In this document: one piece after another, positions 57,831 through 64,000 of the stretch | Layout of the letters: each line of letters starts with the position of its first letter | Numbering within the stretch: position 1 is the stretch's first letter | DNA from: Nymphaea colorata | Lineage: Eukaryota > Streptophyta > Magnoliopsida > Nymphaeales > Nymphaeaceae | Direction of reading: 5' to 3' | DNA length: 64,000 nucleotides | NCBI RefSeq assembly: GCF_008831285.2 | Contig: NC_045142.1 | Coordinates: forward strand, 9,314,528 to 9,378,527 | Notes under the pieces: generated by a model | Seen by the model: the letters and a program-made list of their open reading frames with translations, nothing else | Databases searched by the model: none | Told to the model about the DNA's origin: nothing | Program-made: the position numbers and the translations under genes

Positions 57831-59803
57831 ATGGATGAAACCACATCACAAGCTAAACAGACTCCTCAGAACGAGGTTTCATCTTCCGAGCTTAGGCCAG
57901 AAACAATTGGCTTCCCAGCAATTGAGCCAAAAGGCTTTCATATGTTTCAGTTGTTCATGGAGTGATTCATGAGAGAGCAAGAAGAACAAAAGACCTTGAT
58001 GATTGCTCCAGAACCAGAGAATGAAAAAGCTACCAAGCAGAAGAGAAAAAAGAAAAACAACAAATCTTCTCCTACAGATCGAGATGAAGGTCATGTGGGC
58101 TCAGATTCAACAACTAGTAAGGAGGACAAACCCGTGTTGCTTCCTCTCTATAAGAAAAAGAAAACATAGAGAAACAATAAGGAAAAAAAAATTATGGTGG
58201 AAAGCAGGTCACCTAGCCCTATCACCACTGGAAGTACGGAAGAAAAACCCAAAAGAAAGAGAAAGCCTACTAAAAAAGATAAAGACAAGGAAGTACATCT
58301 CCAGCAGTAGCTCGAACAGTGAAAGTTTTGTAGAAAAAGTAAAGGAGATCAAGGGCAAGAAGAAAAAGACAAAGCCAGAATTTATCGAGTCAAGTGACGA
58401 TGAAAGTCCAACTAAGCGCAGATTCTATAAAATGGAGAAAATGGTGAACAGTCTTGAACTTAGGAGAAAAGGAAAACGTTCATATTCATGTGAGGATTAT
58501 TACCTCGGTATTGAAGGGGATGAGGACATGAAAGGCTTACTTAGGGAGTCCATCCGATATGATGGAACCACATGCCCACATGTTCATCTTTCAACCTTCT
58601 TCAATGATTGCTACAAAATTCGGACAAACAACAGAGCTTTGTTTTGCTATTTCCCAAAAAGTCTTGAAGGCATCGCCACACAGTGGTACAAAGAAAATGT
58701 CAACTCAGTAGAACTCAACGAATTTGACAAGTTGATTAACATGTTTGTCGAGAGATTTGAGCAGAATGTTCCCATGGCTCCAACCTTGAGTACCATTTGC
58801 AGTCTCCGTCAAGAACAAGGAGAAAAAGCTCAAAAATTCTTCCAAAAATGGAGAATCCAACGTAACAAAATGAAGGAGCCCATTTCTGAAACACAAGCTT
58901 TGTCACTCATCAGGAAGAATCTTGCCCAACCCTTGAAAAGTTGTATCTGCAACCCCTGATCAAGACTTTTACTGAGTTGATTGAACAAGCAAATTCGATA
59001 GAGGAAGGAATTGAGGAAGGTGATGGAATCATTGCTCCTAAGTACAAGGAGGATGGTAAGAAAGGAGGGAGGACAAAGTTGCCGGCACGCTTTATAACTA
59101 TTGTCGGCATTCGAAAGGACAGCAGCAATAGTTATAAGTATGGTAAAGAAGTTAGTCACATGAAGAACACACAGTTTTCTAAAGGAAATGGCGAAAAGAA
59201 AAACAAACATCGAGGCTAGAGTTATGACTGAAAATTCACTCCTCTCAGTCAGTCTCGCGAGAAGATCCTGGAATATCTCTTTGCTAAAGGAACCGTCGTC
59301 TTACCAAAAACATCAGAACCTCCAAAAATAATGAAAGGAAATAAAAAAAAAATTGTGTAAGTTTCATCACACCCCTAGTCATGACACTGAAGATTGTTTT
59401 GTCCTCAAAAACATTATCCAAGACTTCATCAACAAGGAGCTCGAAATTGGTGATGACAGCATCCCTGAGGTGTTGAGGAATCCATTTCCTGACCATGGGA
59501 AGGCGGCAGTGGCCATGATCACCACATGCACTCCACTCCCCGTAGGAGCACATCTGACATTGTGATGAAAGCAGCTCACATAAAGTCATGATGACAGATC
59601 AAAGTAAGAAACCTATGGATTTTATTGTTATGACGAGTAACAAGATGGAAAATTCACCCAAAAAACTTCCAATAATCCCAAAGACTTTTATCCTTCGAAG
59701 TAGCAACGATGAATCATCAGATGACTCTCCGGATGAAGATTTGTGCTACTTTGGTGAAGTCCTCCTCTTAGAAGAGTGTATGGTTGAGGGAGATTTGATT
59801 TGA
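57831..59803 (+). pseudogene. Tat gag (capsid and zinc-knuckle-like region)
   Basis: It starts at ATG 57831 (MDETTSQAKQTPQ), with a stop at 57964-57966. A Lys/Ser-rich linker follows to about 58430. The retrotransposon Gag core is at 58480-58940 (ALFCYFPKSLEGIATQWYKE, then LINMFVERFEQNVPMAP and LRQEQGEKAQKFFQKWR). A frameshift near 58940 continues as KTFTELIEQANSIEEGI. The segment C-X2-H-type 'CKFHHTPSHDTEDCFVLKNI' (59353-59412) is the conserved Tat motif following the capsid. Gag forms the particle that packages the RNA. At least three frame changes and one stop prevent expression. Confidence 0.85.
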
Positions 59804-59830
59804 CCCAATAAGAACAAGTCAATTACCTTT

Positions 59831-60365
59831 TTGGAGAAGGACCTCTCAAAATGGGGATATTTTCATGATGCTCTTTACATCGTCGTCCAGGTCAATGGAA
59901 TGACTGTGTCACATGTATTGGTCGACGAAGGAAATGGCTTAAATATTTGTCATGATCTCACGGCCAAAGCTTTGGGATTTCGTGAAGATAAATATCGTTC
60001 TGATAATATCAAGATCTACGGATACGATGGCCGAGGCATGAACAACAAAGGTACCCTCGACATGAATGTGATCATTGAAAACACTAGCTATCACATTGTA
60101 TTTCATGTGGTAAATGTACCACCATCATATAACTTGCTTTTGGGACGACTTTAGATCCACCAAGTACAAGGGATCTCATCCACTCTTCATCAATGCCTCA
60201 AATGGAATTTTGGCCCCTCAGTCATCACCTTACGCGTTGAAGATCCGATCGAAATATTGGTACAGCTCATGCTCCCTAGGCCAATTGATTCAGTGGATGT
60301 ACCCAATATAAGAACATCAAAGGACAGACCTTTGAAAGAAGAGATGCAGAAAATGGAGATAAGGT
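59831..60365 (+). pseudogene. Tat aspartic protease
   Basis: The frame 59831-60154 contains the retropepsin core: 'VLVDEGNGLNICHDLTAKAL' (catalytic Asp in VDEG, where DTG or DSG is classical), the flap-side IKIYGYDGRG, and the C-terminal 'FHVVNVPPSYNLLLGRL'. A frame change and stop follow, and coding-like sequence continues to about 60365 (PIEILVQLMLPRPID). The DEG in place of DTG/DSG might reduce activity, though other residues at that position are known in Tat elements. Confidence 0.75.
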
Positions 60366-60859
60366 GAGTCATCAGGGGGTGCTCATACCATTTCAAGCAA
60401 TCGTGCAAGTTATCAAAAACATCCTTATATATTCTTTTCATGGAAAACTCTTAAGGGATTTCAGTTGCTTCTCAAAGGTGGTTATCGTCCGTTCAGTGTC
60501 CTCGAGAAAAATGAAGATGACCTCTTGCAGCTGATCAGTATCCATTTTCATATGAACACCAGAGGATTGGGATATCATGAAGAAGATCTTGTGAGCAGAT
60601 AGTGTTCACCGTTGTCTCAAATCGTCACATGAATTTTGTAATCTTGAACTTCTTTTGAACTTCTTTTTGTCTGGTCTCATGAGATGACCCTCTTTATGAA
60701 CTAAGAACTTCTTTTTGATATGAAATGCAAATTAATCTTTTGTTATCAATTTCAATTTTGTTCAACTTTTCCTTTATCCTCCTCTTTAGAGGATGTCAAA
60801 ATTCAACATGTCTCAATTTCTTCTTTTTTCTCGGAAGTCCCCCCCCCCAGAAAATATTT

Positions 60860-62210
60860 GTCAAACAAGCCGTCTATGAAATGGAATCTATGACAATACC
60901 CGAGTCAGAATTACCAGAATTCTCTCAGATTCAGAAACAAGTACATCCCTCGTCCATGGCTGAGGATCCAATTGAAGAGATTAATATTGGAACCAGTGAG
61001 GACCCTAAAATCCTTCAAATTGTTACCAGTTTGTCAGTATACGAGAAGAAAAGATTGGTGGACTTTCTTATAAGCAACCAAGAAGCTTTTGCATTGACCT
61101 ATGAAGATATGCTGAGCTTAGACCCCCAGTTGGTTGAACATTGTTTGCTCTTAATCCTATTTGCAGGCCAGTTAAGCAAAAATTGTGCAAGCTTGATCCT
61201 CGACTAGAAGGGTCTGTAAAAGAAGGATTAGATGACCTACTGAAGGCAAAATTCATTTGTGTCATTGATTACCCAGAGTGGTTGGCTAATATTGTGGTTG
61301 TCCCCAAGAAAAATGATAAAGTCAGATTATGCATCGACTTTCGAGACCTGAATAAAGCCACGCCAAAAGATGATTATCCACTTCCAAACATCGATCTATT
61401 GGTTGATAGTACTGCAGGACATGCAATGTTCTCTTTTATGGATGGATATTTGAGCTATAACCAAATCAAACTAGCAGTCAATGATCAACCTAAGACTACT
61501 TTTACTACACCCTGTGGCACTTTCTGTTATACGGTGATGTCGTTTGGGTTGAAAAACGCTGGAGCAACTTATCAAAGAGCCATGGCTGCTATCTTCCATG
61601 ATCAGATACACAAAATCATAGATGCATATATCGATGACATATTGATCAAATCCAAGACAAGAGAAGACCACAATGAAACTCTCGCCCAAGTATTTGAGAG
61701 GCTCTTACGGTACAAGCTTCGTTTGAATCCTCAAAAATGTGTGTTTGGGATTGAATCGGTAAACTTTTAGGTTTCATGGTTAGTAAAAAAAGGGTCAAGA
61801 TGGATCTTACCAAAGCTAAAGCTATCATCGATATGCCACCACCAATCAATATCAGGGAACTATGAAATTTGTAAGGGCGAATCCAGTCCATTAGACGATT
61901 CATTTCCAATCTGGTCATGAGATGCAAGCCATTCAACCAATTATTGAGAAAAGGTGTCAAGTTTGAATAGGATTTTGAATGTCAACAATCGTTTGAAAAG
62001 GTCAAGAGATACCTCCTAAATCCACCAATTCTAAAACCCCTAAGGTTGGGAAGACCATTGTTGCTTTACATTACAGTAAATGAGACGGCATGTGTGGCAT
62101 TTTGGTACAATATGAGGAAGGAAGTCGCATTGAGCAAGCAATTTATTACATTAACAAAACTTTTGTTCAATACGAGAATAAGTACTCTCCAATAAAAAAA
62201 CTTGTCTGGC
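60860..62210 (+). pseudogene. Tat reverse transcriptase
   Basis: 60860-61140 is the pre-RT linker (EINIGTSEDPKILQIVTSLS, then QEAFALTYEDML and LDPQLVEH). After a frame change, 61141-61770 is a long open RT core: VVVPKKNDKVRLCIDFRDLN, 'KDDYPLPNIDLLVD', the TTFTTPCGTFCYTVMSFGLK block and the catalytic YIDD box (61627-61638). A stop at 61768-61770 is followed by the thumb and connection in another frame (LGFMVSKKRVKMDLTKAKAI) and a broken first RNase H up to 62210. The YIDD and substrate-grip motifs are intact but the polyprotein is not. Confidence 0.9.
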
Positions 62211-62211
62211 A

Positions 62212-62946
62212 TTGGTTTGGATGTGTCAGAAACTGAGACATTATTTATTAGCTTGTGAGGTCAAGATACTCTGCAAGCTAAATCCTCTTAAGTACATATT
62301 GGAACAACCCTTCCTTAGTGGACACATTGCCAAATGGCAAGTTTTATTGATGCAATATGATCTTGAATATGTGTCCCAGAAGTCAATCAATGGACAAACA
62401 ATTGCGGATCAGTTTGCAGACTTTTTCCAGTGCAAAGAAATCAGAACTAACAATAAGTTTCCATATGAACATGTACTAAGATCGGAAATGGTTCCGATAT
62501 GGAAGATGTACTTTGATGGATCCAGGAACGTGATGGGAGCTGGTATAGGCATTTTACTCATCACTCCAGAAGATGAAATGATCTCATATTCTTTGAAACT
62601 CAACTTTCCATGTACCCATAACATGGCGGAATGTGAAGCTCTCATTCAAGGACTTCGTTCGTTATTGAGTTTTCAAATGAAAATGGTGCATGCCTTCTGC
62701 GACTCTCAACTTATTATAAACCAAGTGAATGGAGAATGGCAAGTCAAAGACGAAAAGTTGGTTTCATATCAAGAGATCGCTACCTCCTTAATCCGTCAAT
62801 TTCAAGAAGTGCAACTGGTTCACATAAAGAAAGAATGTAACCCTATTGCGGATGGCCTCGCGAGTCTAGGATCCACCATCACTTTTCGAACCAATGAAGC
62901 AATTCATTCTTTTGAGATTGGAAGATTGAAACACCCTACTTTTTGA
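62212..62946 (+). CDS. Tat RNase H tail plus archaeal-type RNase H (open segment)
   Basis: A frame of 244 codons. The first about 70 residues are the end of the classical RT RNase H (LRHYLLACEVKILCKLNPLK, then IAKWQVLLMQYDLEYVSQKS and IADQFADFF). Residues about 98-225 are a second RNase H with its four acidic positions in place: Asp in KMYFDGSRN, Glu in NMAECEAL, Asp in FCDSQLI, Asp in NPIADGLASL. Two RNase H domains between RT and integrase are typical of Tat elements; the second resembles archaeal/type-I cellular enzymes. The frame ends in a stop just before integrase, so in this copy the polyprotein is cut here. Confidence 0.85.
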   Translation: MVWMCQKLRHYLLACEVKILCKLNPLKYILEQPFLSGHIAKWQVLLMQYDLEYVSQKSINGQTIADQFADFFQCKEIRTNNKFPYEHVLRSEMVPIWKMYFDGSRNVMGAGIGILLITPEDEMISYSLKLNFPCTHNMAECEALIQGLRSLLSFQMKMVHAFCDSQLIINQVNGEWQVKDEKLVSYQEIATSLIRQFQEVQLVHIKKECNPIADGLASLGSTITFRTNEAIHSFEIGRLKHPTF

Positions 62947-62957
62947 AGCAATGACGC

Positions 62958-64000
62958 ATGTTCAAAATGTACATTAAAAGCGAAGAATTGCCGACTGGAA
63001 TGTCCAAAAATGAACAGAAATCAATTCAACGTTTGTCAGCAAAGTACTTTATCCTTGCAAGGGTGCTATACAGACATAGGTTTAGTACTGAATACTCTTG
63101 GTGCCTTGATGAGTATGAGGTGAAGAAAGTCATTGAAGAATCATATAGAGGAGACTGTGGGGGCCACGTCAGTTACCAAACCCTCACCAAACAGATAATT
63201 CGAGCATGGTATTGTTGGCCTACTATGCAAAAAGATTGTCACCAATTCGTCAAAAGATGCAAAGAATGTCAACTGCATGCTCCAGTGATCCATGCCTCAG
63301 CCTCTCACTTGCATTCGGTGACCTCTCCTTGGCCATTTTCATTGTGCGTATTTGACGTGGACGGACCAATATCCCCTGCAGCTTCTAATAGTCATAAGTA
63401 TTTTCTTGCTGCAACATACTATTTTACCAAATGGGTAGAAGTCGTAACACTCAAAACTGTGGAAGGACGTCATGTAGTGTCTTTCATTCACAAAAATCTT
63501 ATTTGCAGATTTGGAGTCCCTCGTGATATAGTATCTGACAACGAGACTTATTTTAAAAATGAAAAGATGAGACAGTTATGCAACAAATACTGTATCATGC
63601 ATCACTTTTCAGCTCCTTATTACCCCCAAGAAAATGGACAAGCAGAGACCACCAATAAGATTCTGATCTGCATCCTGAAATGGACAGTGGAAACGAGAAG
63701 AGACTGGCATGAAAAGATGCATAACACTCTGTGGGCATATCGCACAACTATGAGAACTCCAACAAATGCTACTCCAGCAGAGCTAGTCTACAGAACAGAA
63801 GTGGTTCTACCACTACATATGTTGAAACCCGCTTTGAAGTTCGCTTCTCTCATAGAGCTTCCTTTAAATCAATATCAGTAGAAAAGGCTAGTGCAGCTTG
63901 ATTTGGTAGATGAAAAGAGGCTAAAAGCGGCCGAGCATGCTGAAGCTTATCGCCAAAGAGTGGCTAGACAATTTGCCAAGTCAGTTATCGAGAGAGTTCA
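62958..64000 (+). CDS. Tat integrase (continues past the window)
   Basis: The frame 62958-63881, then continuing after one in-frame TAG (63879-63881) to the edge (KRLVQLDLVDEKRLKAAEHA and QRVARQFAKSV). The N-terminal zinc-finger region reads ESYRGDCGGHVSYQTL, then CWPTMQKDCHQFVKRCKECQ: the second His and both Cys are present, but the first His of the HHCC finger is Tyr. The catalytic core has Asp (FDVDGP), Asp (VSDNETYF) and Glu (YYPQENGQAETTNK), so D,D-35-E is present. Integrase inserts the cDNA into the genome. The missing finger His and the single stop would impair this copy. Confidence 0.85.

Larger units (their letters stand above)
54900..64000 (+). mobile_element. Ty3/gypsy retrotransposon of the Tat type, truncated by the window
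   Basis: On the plus strand, in order: an LTR-like promoter region with a TATA box (55393), a long leader with repeats, an extra ORF1 remnant (56720-57656), gag (57831-59803), protease (59831-60365), RT (60860-62210), RNase H plus a second archaeal-type RNase H (62212-62946) and integrase (62958-64000). An extra ORF before gag and a second RNase H between the first RNase H and integrase are marks of the Tat/Ogre group of non-chromovirus gypsy elements. Frames are broken several times but long stretches remain open, so it is younger than the copia relics. The exact 5' end of the LTR was not found; the 3' LTR lies outside. Confidence 0.85.

Noticed and set aside
1-64000. CRISPR arrays, bacterial operons, tRNA or rRNA genes
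   Set aside because: No regularly spaced repeats of CRISPR type, no operon structure and no recognisable tRNA or rRNA sequence; the DNA is clearly plant nuclear.

Overview
The window is nuclear DNA from a flowering plant. The reasons are spliced protein genes with plant-only families (a WRKY transcription factor and a THA8-type chloroplast PPR protein), plant fimbrin exons, plant LTR retrotransposons (Ty1/copia, Ty3/gypsy of the Tat type), hAT elements, and decayed caulimovirid (plant pararetrovirus) sequence. The DNA is AT-rich with many (AT)n and (GA)n microsatellites. The species cannot be fixed from the sequence. Most transposons are old: they carry stops, frameshifts, deletions and diverged LTRs.

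Layout. 0-1.4 kb: 5' end of an unrecognised gene on the minus strand, running off the left edge. 1.4-8.4 kb: gene-free, with decayed LTR-like repeats, GA-rich DNA and one inverted-repeat element. 8.4-11.8 kb: at least three caulimovirid polymerase fragments in both orientations. 11.95-12.84 kb: a two-exon THA8-like gene whose start lies about 150 bp from viral sequence. 13.55-14.48 kb: a hAT-type element with perfect 8-bp target duplications. 14.5-21.9 kb: no supported gene. 21.9-23.5 kb: an intron-containing fimbrin pseudogene. 26.7-27.9 kb: a collapsed LTR element with a primer-binding site. 28.96-31.06 kb: a four-exon WRKY gene (minus strand). 33.4-38.2 kb: a decayed Ty1/copia element (minus) with a nested insertion, followed by a second copia gag fragment. 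39.9-54.5 kb: gene-poor DNA with a hAT-like MITE, hierarchical tandem repeats, a copia RT/RNase H remnant and a hAT transposase C-terminus. About 55-64 kb: a Ty3/gypsy Tat-type element (plus) with an LTR promoter, a leader holding three near-identical 11-codon upstream ORFs, an extra ORF1, gag, protease, RT, double RNase H and integrase. It continues past the right edge.

Only three genes look functional: the left-edge gene, the THA8-like gene and the WRKY gene. They are unrelated and separately regulated. No clear new biological system is present. The most unusual structures are the triple upstream-ORF repeat of the Tat leader, the inverted patchwork of viral fragments at the THA8-like promoter, and the 81-bp CT tract beginning right after a WRKY splice donor.
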